This document shows, piece after piece, positions 19,096 through 29,799 of a stretch of DNA of 64,000 nt. A model generated the notes under the pieces. It made no database searches and was not told the DNA's origin. It saw only the letters and a program-made list of their open reading frames with translations. The position numbers were made by a program, and so were the translations under genes. Numbering within the stretch: position 1 is the first letter of the stretch; each line of letters starts with the position of its first letter. Source of the DNA: Balaenoptera acutorostrata (taxonomy: Eukaryota; Chordata; Mammalia; Artiodactyla; Balaenopteridae); contig NC_080082.1 of the NCBI RefSeq assembly GCF_949987535.1, forward strand, positions 30,912,011 to 30,976,010. Direction: 5' to 3'.

Positions 19096-21475
19096 CTCTC
19101 CAACTCCCCCTGCAGACCGTCTGGCTGTCGTACTAGTCCTGTCCCTGCTCAGGCACTGGTGGGCTTTGTTTTGTAAGGGAGATGTGTGGTCTGACAGATC
19201 AAAGAAGAGCTACCCAGGAGCTTGTTCCAACTTAGGGCCAGCAGCCCAAGAAAGGAGCTTCCTAATGCCTCCTCCAGGCAGCCCAAAGGATTTGTGACCT
19301 CCGCTGGCTTCTTGACTGAAGAAATGTGTAGTTTCAGGCCCCTGGAGCTGGGAGGTGATGGTGGAAGAGGACACACCCACGATTCATTATTAGTGGTGGA
19401 TCTCTCAGGGCAAGGGGACCTCGGGAAACAACAGATCATGTTTGCACTTGGAGGACAGTATCTTCTGTAAATATCGTCCCAGCGTTTATGGGTGAGGGAC
19501 ACCCAAACAACGTTCCTAACTTGAAATTTCCACCTGGCCAAAATCCACCAGCCCCTTTCCTACCATCTCAGAGGTTTCTAGACAGTGGGTAACTCCAGAC
19601 CAAGCAAAGGCCAAGCCCCCAAACCAGAGCCTTAGAGGACCTGGGCACCCACAGGGCCCAGATCCAAAGATGCACAGGGACCACTACCCTGGTCACTTTC
19701 AAATGCCAACCCAAAGTTGAATGGTGAACCTAGGCACAAGACCAGGGCTCAAGCCATGGGAACCAAGGGTTGAGAGCTGGATGCACTTTTTATGATGATG
19801 ATTTTCAACTCTACCAACTTAGCAGTGACAGTCAGCCATGAATCAAGCCCTGTCTTCAGCCCCTGGGAGGGACAAGAGTTCTGAACAGCCACATTCCCAT
19901 CCAGGCACAAACTGGTGAGCACAGATTGTTCCAACCTTCCTTCCCCATCCCCAAGGGGCATCTGGGCCCAAAAACTCTCATCTGCTGCCTGCAGCCTCCC
20001 ACACCCACGCTCCACTCTTACTATTTCTGATTTAATAGTTCACACGGGGCCTCCGAATGCAGCCCCCCGTGGGCAGAGTCCAAATGAAGGAAAACCGGAA
20101 ATCTGCCATTCCCCTTCTTTCTTCATGTTCTCCCCAATTTTGGCAGGCAGACGACATGAGCAGGACTTCGGGAGTTAATACTTGAAGCGCCTTCCCTGGT
20201 AGCACCAGCTCCCCACGTCTCTGTCTTTTGTGCAAGTTTAATAAAATAAATTTTGAATATCAATAAAGTAGGTCCTATTTTTCTTGGCATGTCCCGGCCC
20301 CGCTCCATCCTTCTATTGCAGAAGTCATGCTACAGACAGATCGCTTTTCCCCAGATCATTGATGTGGTGCCACGAGGACTGCAGATGATTTGCTAAAATG
20401 CTCCAAAGGTATTCAGATTTCTTTAAAGAAGAAATTCAATTTATGTGCATTTATATTACAATGTCTGTCGGGAAGAAAGGTTATAATCACCAGCATATTT
20501 TAGATTTACATTTTCTTCTGTACATGAGGTAATGGTCTTAGAGGGAAAACTCTGAAGCCTAGAGTTGAATTGGACGCATGGTCCTATTTTCATTGCTGCT
20601 AAAAGCAGGTTTTTGAAGTTCTGGAGGAAAGCATATGTTAGCATATGTTAGGGAAATAGCAAGAACAGGAGGCCGGGTGGCTGAGACTTTAAAACATTTG
20701 TCTTTCCTTCTGGCCTCTGCATGTGGGGCACAGATAGGCTATTTCTCTACCCCCTCGAAACCTCAGGAAGCCATCTGGGGTTTCAGCACCTGACACGGAC
20801 TCGGGAACACAGAGTCCAGGCTAAACGGGCTTGTTCCAAGGGCACTGTTCTTCCTCACCCCGGGAGTGCCCTGAGAGCCAACGCGAGGCTCCAGTGAGGG
20901 CAGGAAGGGTGAACCACTAACTTCCCCAGGAAGCAATCCTTGGTCCTGGATATTTCAAAATTATTTCTAGTGCTTTCTTCTGGGAAAAATCCACCCATCA
21001 TAGGTGCCCAGGAAGCTTCCAGCTTCAACTCTTTGACCAACTGATGGACCAGTACACGCAACATGGCGGCTTATCCTGCTTCATGTAAACAAAAGGCTGA
21101 AGCCTCTGTTTCCTGTCTCAGATCCAAAGCTGGTAACAGTCAAAGCCAGGATTTCAATCCAAGAGGTTTGTTTCCGTGAGCCACTGTGTTAGTCCAGTTG
21201 CCCTGGGCCATCTAGATGGAGACCACATTTAGGTTTCCTGAGCCATGCTCCCTAAATAAGGATCTGCAGGAAGTTGAGTAGACAGATGTCCCTTAGGGAT
21301 ACTGACCAGGTCCTCAGCGTCTCACTCTTCTTCACGGCAGAGACGTGAACACCTGGCCTCACAACTTCCAAATCATGCATTAAAAAGATTCGGCGAGAGA
21401 AGGAGGGCGATGTCTCCCCAACTTCTCTTCCATGATTAAATATATATTTTGCTTGATGGCTCTTTTTAACTAAAT
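19096..21475. other. long stretch without recognised genes or repeats
   Basis: I recognise no dispersed repeat over about 2.4 kb. The part at 20310-20660 is AT-balanced with few stop-free frames and could hold a conserved element. An 11-bp word (GCATATGTTAG) occurs twice in tandem at about 20632-20652. The frames at 19149-19541 (130 aa, minus) and 18908-19297 (129 aa, plus) overlap and show no domain. Confidence 0.35.
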
Positions 21476-21479
21476 GTCC

Positions 21480-22110
21480 CTTCTTTTATTGTGTTTCCTC
21501 CTAAAACAAAAGGAATAACCAATGAGTGTAGAATATTTGGGAACTATGTAAAATACATAGAGAAGCTGGGGGGGAAAAATCCTAAAATCAATCTTAGTTT
21601 TATCTCCCAGAAGGAAGCATTGGTAACATTTTTGGTATATATCCTTCTGTATATTTTATACACATCTATATTATAGGTATAACATATTTTATATAAATAC
21701 ATTTTTCAGAAAAGTAAAATCACACTCAATTGTTTTATTGATATATTGGTTCAGAACAGATTTTGAGTATCTTTTTACATCATTGAATAGCCTTCTACAA
21801 CAGAACTTTAACAGCTGCATAGCATTCCCTTCTATGGCTATACCTTAAAGTATTTAACCAATCCCCTCTTACTGGACATGTAGGTTATTCCCTATTTTTC
21901 ACAAATACAAGTGAGACCATGAGATACTTTTGTGTAGCTAAATGTTTGCTCATAGCCACAGTTATTTACTTAGGACAAATCCCTAAAAGTGAAATGCGGG
22001 GGTCATGGGATATGTATATTTTTAATTCGTTTTGTCAAAATTGCCCCATTTTCTCCAGAAAGGTCCTATCACTTACTCTGCCCATCAGCAGTGGGTAAGA
22101 TTCCATGTTT
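21480..22110 (-). repeat. L1M (L1ME-like) LINE fragment
   Basis: Antisense: GAAGGAAGCATTGGTAACAT, TTTAACCAATCCCCTCTTAC, GGACATGTAGGTTATTCCCT, CCCTAAAAGTGAAATGCGGG, AAATTGCCCCATTTTCTCCA and CAGAAAGGTCC follow the end of ORF2 in an old L1M family. It is heavily diverged and has no usable frame. Confidence 0.75.
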
Positions 22111-22564
22111 CATGACCTAAACTCTAAATTAATTGTTTAAGAAAACCTCTGATAAGTTATTCTTCCTCCTAGAGAAATAATGGATTTCTTGGGAGTTCGG
22201 TCTCCTTCTGGGGGAACAGGAAAAAATCATCTTTAGTTAACAGAGGATTTGGGGAAGAGTTCATGGGAGAGAGAGTCCATGGCTTGTAAAGAGGTGTTCA
22301 TGGGACACCTATGAGCCTTTTGGGTGATACCGAGATCTAAGGTTCATATTTTATTTTTCTGACCCTCCAGCAATCACTAAAACATGGTAGGATGGAAATT
22401 CCTAGCTGGGAAGTGACCATGAAAGGGAAGATCTTTTGTGTTTTAAAAGAAAAAAAATAATACCAAATAGAAGGAGTTGGATGAAACAGCACCACATACA
22501 TCTTCTCAAAATCCATGAAGAAACAAAGAAATGGGGAAGAGTGGGTAACTAAAAGGAAAGACAC
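22111..22564. other. unassigned sequence
   Basis: No gene or named repeat. It may belong to the old L1 or to the element that follows, but I cannot show this. Confidence 0.3.
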
Positions 22565-23560
22565 ACAGATTGGCTTAGAACAACAATATCATTATTACTC
22601 CTGGTTCTGTGGGTTGGCCGTGCAGTTCCTCCATGGGTTCTGCCTGGCCTCAGTCATGTAACTGAAGTCAGCTGGGGGGTCAACTGGGCTAGAAGGTCCC
22701 AGATGGCCTCACTCACACTGGCTGCCAGTTGGGGTGCCTCATGACCCTCCAAGTGTCCCCTCACGCTTTCAAAGGCTAGACTGGTGGTGGGGGTCTTTGG
22801 TCCTGGGACCATGTTCCAAGAGGGCCAAGGCAGAAACTTCAAGGTCCCTTAAGACCTAGCCTCCAAACTTGCCCAGTCTCACTTTATAAAAATGTATTTT
22901 TGTTGTGATAAAACACATATAACATAAAAGTTACCATTTTAACCATTTTTAAGCGTACAATTCACCGACATTAAGTACATTCACATTGTTGGGTCACCAT
23001 CACCACCAACCATCTCCAAGGACTCTTCCATCTTCCCAAACAGAAACTCTGTACCCATTAAACACTAACTCCCCGTTCTTCCCACCCCCTAGCTCTTGGT
23101 AACCACCTTCTACCTCTGCCTTTATGAATTTGACTACTCTGGGAACCTACAGAAGTTACATCATACAGTATATGACCTTTTGTGATGGGTTTATTTCACT
23201 TAGCATCATGTCTTCCAGGCTCATCCATGATGTAGTATGTGTCAGAATTTCCTTCCTTTTTAAAGCAGAATAATATTCCTTGTATGTATATATCACATTT
23301 TGTTCATCCATTCATCTGTCCATGGACACTTGGGTTGTTTCCATCTTTTGTCTGTTGCAAATAATGCAGCCTGACTTCTGCCACATTCTATAGGTCAAAG
23401 CAAACCCCAAGGCCAGCCCAGACTCAGGGAGGGGGAGTAATAGACCCCATCAATGGATAGGAAGGGTAGCAACATTGCATTGTGAGACCCATGGATGCAG
23501 GGAGACCAGATTCCTCGGGACCATTGTGTAATACCCACTTACTACAGTAGCAAGCGATAG
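22565..23560 (+). repeat. old interspersed repeat, family not named, split by an L1M
   Basis: The left part (22565-22884: GGTCCCAGATGGCCTCACTC, AGGGCCAAGGCAGAAACTTC) and the right part (23368-23560: TTCTGCCACATTCTATAGGT, CAAAGCAAACCCCAAGGCCA, GCCCAGACTCAGGGAGGGGG) belong to one well-known mammalian repeat whose name I do not recall. An L1M fills the gap. The element at 51700-52142 is another copy, in the same orientation. Confidence 0.65.
22885..23367 (-). repeat. L1M LINE 3' end inserted in an older repeat
   Basis: Antisense L1M: ACACATATAACATAAAAGTT, CATTCACATTGTTGGGTCAC, CTTCCCAAACAGAAACTCTG, TTATTTCACTTAGCATCATG, GACACTTGGGTTGTTTCCAT. A diverged 10-bp duplication (AGTCTCACTT at 22875-22884, AGCCTGACTT at 23368-23377) marks its ends. 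Confidence 0.9.
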
Positions 23561-23884
23561 CATGGACGTCCAGAGAGATCTCGACCGAAGCACAGTGAAA
23601 TGTAACAGGTTATGAGTGCAAAGTCCAGAACTGTTGGTTCAAAGAATAACTTGCACATGCACAGGAAGGGGAAAGTGGGCTTGTTTGTGGCACATAGATT
23701 TGGGGTGAGAGAACTCTGCTTCCTTCCAATTCAAAGACATAATGAGTTTAGAGCTAGGCTTACGAATTGAATAGAAACAAACTCTGTATGATGAGCGGGC
23801 TGGTCTGTGCAGCAGATGAAACAGAACTATTAGAAAAAGGGACAGGAGTAGGAGCAGAGGGGCCTGGGTCCTAGTCTTCCCAAC
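23561..23884. other. unassigned sequence
   Basis: I see nothing assignable in this stretch. Confidence 0.35.
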
Positions 23885-24022
23885 TCCTAAAGAAAAACTA
23901 GCCGTGCTACCAAGCACAAGTTAAACCCTACCTTCCCTGCGCTTACGTTTTCTCAACAGTAAAATGGAAATCATGGTATCTAGCTTGCCATGAATAGATG
24001 AAATAATGTTTGTGAAAGTCAT
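23885..24022 (+). repeat. possible MIR SINE, degraded
   Basis: CAACAGTAAAATGGAAATCA and CATGAATAGATGAAATAATG fit the middle of MIR. The left part is too decayed to be sure. An A-run at 24024-24042 follows. Confidence 0.45.
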
Positions 24023-24059
24023 TTAAAAAAAAAAAAAAAAAAGGAAAAACATTATTGTG

Positions 24060-24479
24060 TGTTGCCCCTTCCTCCTTCCCCTGGTGATCTCTTTCAAGTA
24101 GCTGCATGCTCTTTTCTGGTGTCTAATTCTCCCTTTCTTCCCATCTGGGGTCACTGACAATGGTCTTGTCTTTGCTTTATCTGATTTCTCTCTGAAGTAC
24201 AGCCAGGTGCCCCCAAAAGGCTAAAGAGCTAAGTTTACCGGGATGTTTCCTGGTACATTTTGATTTCAAAGTGCGCTGCGGGATCTGATGCATGTTAAAT
24301 AGTAACATTGACCACAACAGACACGGCCCAGCTTCCCCAGCCTCCTTGCTATCCACTGTCTATTTTCCTGTTTCCCTGAGAGGGGTGGATGAACAGAGGT
24401 CCACAGAGGACCATTCAGAACAGAAGGAAGGCTGCCTGCCTTGTCAGTACCCCTCAATTAGAAGGCCCTGCATTATATG
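24060..24479. other. unassigned sequence
   Basis: No gene or repeat is recognised. Confidence 0.35.
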
Positions 24480-24535
24480 GCAGGAGGAGAGGCAGTCTCT
24501 CTGAGACTTAGTTTCTTCATCTGTAAAATGGGGAT
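24480..24535 (+). repeat. MIR SINE, first part of a split copy
   Basis: TCTCTCTGAGACTTAGTTTC and TTCATCTGTAAAATGGGGAT are sense MIR. The match stops at about 24538 and resumes at about 24760. Confidence 0.75.
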
Positions 24536-24536
24536 G

Positions 24537-24760
24537 ACGCTGGGCCAGGATCAAAGGTGAGGTGAGTGAGGCCGGGTCACACAAGTACAGGGTAGGATGC
24601 TACGTTATTTAAAATGTTCATAATGCGTTCATCAGGAATTTTTTGCATTGACTTTTTTTAAGCGGCATTAAAATATTTTTTTGATTATTGAGTTTTGGGG
24701 CACCCCCTTAAATTGGGGGCCTGCCATGAGTGCCGCACTCACCTCACCCTAGTCTCAGCT
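24537..24760. mobile_element. small inverted-repeat element (MITE-like) inside a MIR
   Basis: Between the two MIR parts lies about 220 bp bounded by inverted repeats: GGTGAGGTGAGTG on the left (about 24555-24567) and CACTCACCTCACC on the right (about 24735-24748), with weaker pairing outside them. The interior is AT-rich and ends GGGGCACCCCCTTAAATTGG. It has no coding capacity. The structure fits a nonautonomous DNA transposon, but I cannot name the family and the exact ends are not certain. Confidence 0.55.
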
Positions 24761-24870
24761 CTGCATAATAGTGCCGATCTCATGGGATTATTGCAAGGAT
24801 TAAATGAGGTGATGGTGATGGCCAGGAAACAGTGACGGGCGAGTAGCAAGCGCCAGACACAGGTGAGCTG
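24760..24870 (+). repeat. MIR SINE, second part of a split copy
   Basis: AATAGTGCCGATCTCATGGG, ATTATTGCAAGGATTAAATG and CAGTGACGGGCGAGTAGCAA continue sense MIR. Confidence 0.7.
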
Positions 24871-24904
24871 TGGTTACAATCACTGCATTCATTTCGTCCG
24901 TCCC

Positions 24905-24992
24905 CTTGTCCGGACCAGGAAATCATGGCTGAGAGAGGTCACACAATCTACCCAGGCCACCCAGTGATTAAACATTGGCATGCCCGACTGCA
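24905..24992 (-). repeat. possible MIR SINE fragment
   Basis: GGCTGAGAGAGGTCACACAA and CCACCCAGTGATTAAACATT resemble the antisense MIR core. Short and diverged. Confidence 0.4.
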
Positions 24993-25444
24993 GAGAAGTC
25001 CTTCTGGTCCATTTTCCTTCATGCAGACAGAGTCGCAGAGGCAAGCGATGCGGAGTGGGAGGGCAGGAAAGAAGCCATTTTTTTTCCAGGCTAAGCAATG
25101 TTTTTTATTTCATGTTGCTGTCCCCAGAAATGGGCTCTGTCCAGAGATAAGCTAGGGAGTCTCACCTACAGCCCCCAAATTTAGGTCAGGCACGACCGCC
25201 CCCCATCCCCCCCCCCCCCCCATGGTGCCAGGTGCAGATGACAGCAGATGCCACTGTCACAGAGCTGCTTGTATGTACATCCTCCGCCGGGCCAGGCCAG
25301 GGACTCCTCCCATGCAGACGCCTGGCCCATGTCTCTCACGCTCTGTCCCTGTGGCCCTGAGCAGAGCCTGGTGCAGAGCAGACCCTCCCAGAGCACTGAC
25401 GGAATGAAAGAACGTTCAAGGGCAGGAAGGAGAGAACCGAGTTA
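24993..25444. other. unassigned GC-rich sequence with poly-C tract
   Basis: No gene is recognised. A near-pure C run at about 25197-25220 is the only clear feature. The overlapping frames here lack domains. Confidence 0.4.
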
Positions 25445-25612
25445 ACCGAGGGCCTTGCTTCAAATCCAGCTTTGTCTTTTGAATATCAGGTTTCTCCTCT
25501 GCAAACCCGGCTCAGTCACAACACCTGCATCATGGTCACTGTAAGCATGAAATGAGTGACACACCAAACCCAGCGTCGGGCACATAGAAAATGCTCAGAA
25601 CATAGTCGCTTG
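25445..25612 (+). repeat. MIR SINE, degraded
   Basis: GCTTCAAATCCAGCTTTGTC, CAGGTTTCTCCTCTGCAAAC, GTAAGCATGAAATGAGTGAC and TCGGGCACATAGAAAATGCT follow sense MIR. Confidence 0.7.
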
Positions 25613-25644
25613 GACTGCTCTGTCTTTCAAATTCTAGAATCCTG

Positions 25645-25862
25645 AAGCAATAGCCTAGGGCCTTGCAACAGCAACACTGCTGACATTGGAAGCGGGATAA
25701 TCCTTTGTGTCAGGGCTGTCCTGTGCAAGGAAGGACATGTAGCAACATCCCTGGCTTCCACCCACTAGATGCCAGTAGCAGTGTCCAGTGGGACCATCAA
25801 AAAAAATTCTCCAGGCATTACCTAATGCCCCTTGGTTAAGAACACTGATGGAGACTGTTGAT
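25645..25862 (+). mobile_element. hAT-Charlie nonautonomous element (MER5A-like)
   Basis: CACTGCTGACATTGGAAGCG, GGGCTGTCCTGTGCAAGGAA, CAACATCCCTGGCTTCCACC, CACTAGATGCCAGTAGCAGT follow MER5A in order. This is an old nonautonomous DNA transposon without coding capacity. Confidence 0.85.
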
Positions 25863-25895
25863 CCAGATTGTTTTAAGAGAAAAAGAAATGATTCT

Positions 25896-26741
25896 TTTCT
25901 TTTTCTTTTTTTTTTTAACATCTTTATTGGAGTATAATTGTTTTACAATGTTGTGTTAGTTTCTGCTCTATAACAAAGTGAATCAGCTATATGCATACAT
26001 ATATCCCCATAACCCCTCCCTCTTGCCTCTCCCTCCCACCCTCTCTATCCCACCCCTCTAGGTGGTCACAAAGCACCGAGCTGATCTCCCTGTGCTATGC
26101 GGTTGCTTCCCACTAGCTATCTATTTTATATTTGGTTGTGTATATATGTCAGTGTTATCCTCTCACTTCATCCCAGCTTACCCTTCCCCCTCCCTGTGTC
26201 CTCAACTCCATTCTCTACGTCTGCGTCTTTATTCCTGTTCTGCCCCTAGGTTCTTCAGAACCATTTTTTTCTTTAGGTTCCATATATATGTGTTAGCGTA
26301 CGGTATTTGTTTTTCTCTTTCTGACTTACTTCACTCTGCATGACAGACTCTAGGTCCATCCACCTCACTACAAATAACTCAATTTCGTTTCTTTTTATGG
26401 CTGAGTAATATTCCATTGTATATATGTGCCACATCTTCTTTATCCATTCATCTGTCGATGGACACTTAGGTTGCTTCCATGTCCTGGCTATTGTAAATAG
26501 AGCTGCAATGAACAGTGTGGTACATGACTCTTTTTGAATTATGGTTTTCTCAGGGTATATGCCCAGTAGAGGGATTGCTGGGTCGTATGGTAGTTCTATT
26601 TTTAGTTTTTTAAGGAACCTCCATACTGTTCTCCATAGTGGCTGCATCAATATACATTCCCACCAACAGTGCAAGAAGGGTCCCTTTTCTCCACACCCTC
26701 TCCAGCATTTATTGTTTGTGGATTTTTTTTTCAGTGTCCAT
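25896..26741 (-). repeat. cetartiodactyl L1 3' end with ORF2 remnant
   Basis: This is an 846-bp antisense L1, starting from the poly-T (25903-25917) and CATCTTTATTGGAGTATAAT, through the 3' UTR, into ORF2. On the minus strand an open frame at 26273-26674 encodes the last 130 or so residues of ORF2p (motifs [20 protein letters not shown] and YYSAIKRNEIELF). This region lies after the reverse transcriptase domain, so the copy has no enzyme. The open frame suggests a younger insertion than the L1M copies. Confidence 0.93.
26273..26674 (-). pseudogene. L1 ORF2p C-terminal fragment
   Basis: A 133-residue frame equals the end of LINE-1 ORF2p. The endonuclease and reverse transcriptase domains are absent because the element is 5'-truncated. 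It starts inside the family sequence and has no promoter of its own. Compared with the 80-residue fragment at 45765-46007, five residues differ over about 79 shared positions. Confidence 0.9.
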
Positions 26742-26747
26742 TAAGTT

Positions 26748-26805
26748 TTATTAGAACCCAGCTGCCACCATCATTTACTTGAGTGAGGTCTGTGGCTGTT
26801 ATTTT
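26748..26805. mobile_element. possible hAT/MER fragment
   Basis: GTTTTATTAGAACCCAGCTG and GGTCTGTGGCTGTTAT resemble a common hAT-type repeat that reads GTTTTATTGGAACACAGCC. It lies between two L1 insertions and is only about 58 bp. Confidence 0.4.
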
Positions 26806-26812
26806 TGTTGTT

Positions 26813-26920
26813 GTTTTTTTTTTTTGAATTTTATTTTTTATACAGCAGGTTCTTATCAGTTATCTATTTTATACATATTAGTGTATATATGTCAATCCCA
26901 ATCTCCCAATTCATGAGAAA
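26813..26920 (-). repeat. cetartiodactyl L1 3' end, very short
   Basis: After a poly-T, GAATTTTATTTTTTATACAG, CAGGTTCTTATCAGTTATCT and GTGTATATATGTCAATCCCA match an L1 3' UTR in antisense. It comes from a different 3' UTR subfamily than the neighbour at 25896-26741, so this is a separate insertion. Confidence 0.8.
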
Positions 26921-27034
26921 GGGATGATCCTTATGATGGTCTCATTTTCTCAGGACTCAGCAACATAAACGAATTAAGATTGAGTGGGAAAATATTAAAA
27001 TAATAAGAAATACAATAACAACAACGTTATGAGA

Positions 27035-27255
27035 ATAGATGACATTATCTGAGTGCTTCCTGGGCTTCCAACGTGTGCTTGATGCTATCTGGACATCACC
27101 TCTAATCCTGACAGCAACCCTGCAGGGCAGCTGTTATGATTCCATTTTCCAGATGAAGAACCTGAGGTTCAGGGAATCAGATGACTTGCCCAGAGCCACA
27201 CACCCGCGAGCGGCAGGTCTGGAATATTCACACCAGGTGGGCCTGACTCCAGAAG
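27035..27255 (-). repeat. MIR SINE
   Basis: TTATCTGAGTGCTTCCTGGG, CTCTAATCCTGACAGCAACC, TTTTCCAGATGAAGAACCTG and GACTTGCCCAGAGCCACACA follow antisense MIR nearly end to end. Confidence 0.85.
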
Positions 27256-27794
27256 GTGCATCTTTCCCACAACTCTATTTTTGTGTCTTTCAAAAAACCT
27301 TTCCATCTCTGTTCCGATTCCTAGTTGACTACTCTCCATCTGACGGTCTCTCTCTCCACCTCTCAGCTCCCATCCCCCTCCAGATGTTCAAGAATGAAAA
27401 TATCTGAGAAAATGAGCTGAATTTCTAAAAACTTACATCCAAATGTCTGGAAGGCTCTTGCATGGGTGATTAAATTAAGAGAAAGTATGCTTCAACAGAA
27501 AGTGCCCCTGCCAAATTGAATTCTTCTTCATCATGTTGTTTTTGGATAAAGAACAGGACCCTCCGTGCACAGTCAGAGCTGAGATGATTCTGCCCCCAAG
27601 AGCCCAAAAAGCAGCACACAAGCTCTCCAGGGCCCAGGGCACAGGACCCTTCCTCTGCATTTAATTTCTGAAGCTCCCTTAGGAAAACATCTCCGCTTGC
27701 ACCATCCAGGGCCGTCTGGCCATCCCTCTGCCGCTTCCGGAACACACGATGAAGATGCAGAGGGGCTGCCGACACCGAGTCTTGTCACTGCTGC
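27256..27794. other. unassigned sequence
   Basis: No gene or repeat is recognised. A 101-aa minus-strand frame at 27470-27775 shows no domain. Confidence 0.35.
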
Positions 27795-27975
27795 TCAGAG
27801 AGCAGTCCCTGAACTGGGAACAGCGCCGGCAGCACCTGGGAGCTCGTGGAAATGCAGATTCTCAGGCCCCACCCCACCCCCCCGACCTATTGAATCAGAA
27901 ACTCTGCGGGTAGGGCCCAGAAATCTGTGTTTTCTCGAGTCTTCCAGGGGATTCTGATGCCACACCGGCCTTCAG
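27795..27975 (-). mobile_element. hAT-Charlie nonautonomous element (MER20-like)
   Basis: GGCAGCACCTGGGAGCTCGT, GGAAATGCAGATTCTCAGGC, GAATCAGAAACTCTGCGGGT, AATCTGTGTTTTCTCGAGTC and CAGGGGATTCTGATGCCACA follow the element in antisense. I believe the family is MER20. Confidence 0.8.
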
Positions 27976-28229
27976 CACTTTCCGTCGATGGACTTCACTT
28001 CTTGAAGGAAAGAGTTCTTTCCGATCTTGACCAAGATGAAGAATTTGGGATCCCAGAAGGAGAAAGAAGTTATCTGAATCTTGGATGCAAAGCACAGAGA
28101 GGAAGGGATGCAATGGAAAGAACAAGGAGCCAAAGCAGGGGGGCCAAGTGAGGACCAGATGCCCCTGCAGGTGAGCAAAGGACAGATGTCGGAACTGGAA
28201 AAGACCAGCATCTCTTCTTTGGGCTCTGT
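27976..28229. other. unassigned sequence
   Basis: I see nothing assignable in this stretch. Confidence 0.35.
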
Positions 28230-28650
28230 GCCTTCAGTCCTGCCCACCGAGCTGTCCAAGAGATCTTTCTAAGTCACAGGTCGCTGGTCACTTCCCTCCG
28301 AGGTTCCCCATCAGCCTCAGGCTCAGGTCTGAAACTCCTTAGCACAGGCCCTCTGTAACCTGGCCCCTGCTACCTCGCCGGATGCTGAGCACCCAGTGGT
28401 ACCCACCACTGTGGGTTCCCACACTCTGCCTGGGCTTTCATGGTCTCCAGAGCCGGTATGCCTTTCCTTCTGCCTGAGCTTATTCGTCTACTGGGGTGTC
28501 TCATGGGTATCTGCTCCCAAGAGGTCAACCCCATCGGTCATGGCATTCTGTACACCCCCCCAACCTGCACCCAGTTCTGGTACAAAAGACGTCCATCTGC
28601 TTTCAACTCTTCTTAACCTTGAGGTCAAAGGGTAAAGTTTCAGCAATGTC
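28230..28650 (+). repeat. L2 LINE 3' region
   Basis: CAAGAGATCTTTCTAAGTCA, TCACTTCCCTCCGAGGTTCC, CAGGTCTGAAACTCCTTAGC and CTCTGTAACCTGGCCCCTGC follow L2 in sense. The part after 28430 is less clear. A short hairpin (CAGTGGT/ACCACTG) lies at 28394-28411. Confidence 0.7.
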
Positions 28651-29799
28651 ACACCATTCAGTGTCGGCCACCAGGAGCTATTCAGAAAAAAGCTAGCACC
28701 ATGTGGGACGCTCAGCTGGGAATGAGCAAAGTTTTGGGGTCAGTTGTTTGCACGGGGAGAAAAATCATGACCCTGCATCCCACCATTCCAAGCCCCTCTG
28801 ATCCACGATGAGGGTGCACCTTTGTTTTCACATTTCCAAGAACCCCTCCTTATTTCCAGGTTGACTTGCCTAATTGCGGCCTATGTTGAGCCCCTGAGTA
28901 GCCTGACCATCTCTGTTAAGAAACTACTACCAACTTCTAGAAGAAAACTTCAGGGCTTTTACTTTGCCCCTTGCTCATGAATAAAGTTGTTTGGTAATTA
29001 TTACCCAACTTGCTTTAATATTAACCAGCATCTTTGTCAGGGGAGCACTCATTTTCCATTGACTTTTTCACAGTCTAACAAGATTTTGAGACTTCTTTTT
29101 CCAACTTTCCAAACCACAGTGGACATGCGCCTTGCAGAGCCCACTCACAGTAGCCCAAAGCAACAAGCTTTGCCACACTGGGAGACACCCCAAGGCAAGG
29201 AGTGCCCACCAGCTGCAGAAGAGACCCGGCAGTGGGTGGCTTCTGGAGAAATGAGGAGGAAATTAACGAGGAGGGCAAAATCAGGAGAAAGCCGACAGCA
29301 GAACCCAAACGGTTAAGTGGCAAGGGGGAAGCTGTGTCTTGTGCCAACTTATGGTAAAGTGACACATGTTTCTGCTTTCCGTGATCAGTTTTTACTTTTA
29401 ACATTGAAGATTAAAATTAAGTGCATTACCATAGATCATTTTACAGGGATTCGGTACATCTGTTTTGGAAATGTAAAACAAAACTGAGTAACATCATTAT
29501 GTGTATTACCAGAATTGGGGAAAGGTATCAGTAACAGCCTGGACCGCCTCCATGCCACCTCCTCATTTCAGCAATCCTCACCCTTGGAAGACGTTTGGCG
29601 GGGCTTGTGGAACAGCTACCCTCCCAAAATGCAAAGAGGCACTGAGATGCAGTCCAGACCCCCTGCTGGCCAGACCCCCAAAGCACCCACCTCCTCAGCA
29701 GAGGCCCCAGCCAGTGCGCACCAACCCCATACCCTGCGCCTGGCCGGGCACCCCATGACGCCTCCTTTGCCAAGAGTTTGACGCTGACCCCTGAGGTCC
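28651..29799. other. unassigned unique sequence
   Basis: No repeat or gene is recognised. Overlapping frames near 29500-29780 lie on both strands and have no domain. Confidence 0.4.

Noticed and set aside
20632..20652. Tandem GCATATGTTAG pair considered as a binding-site array
   Set aside because: Two units only, most simply a small slippage duplication.
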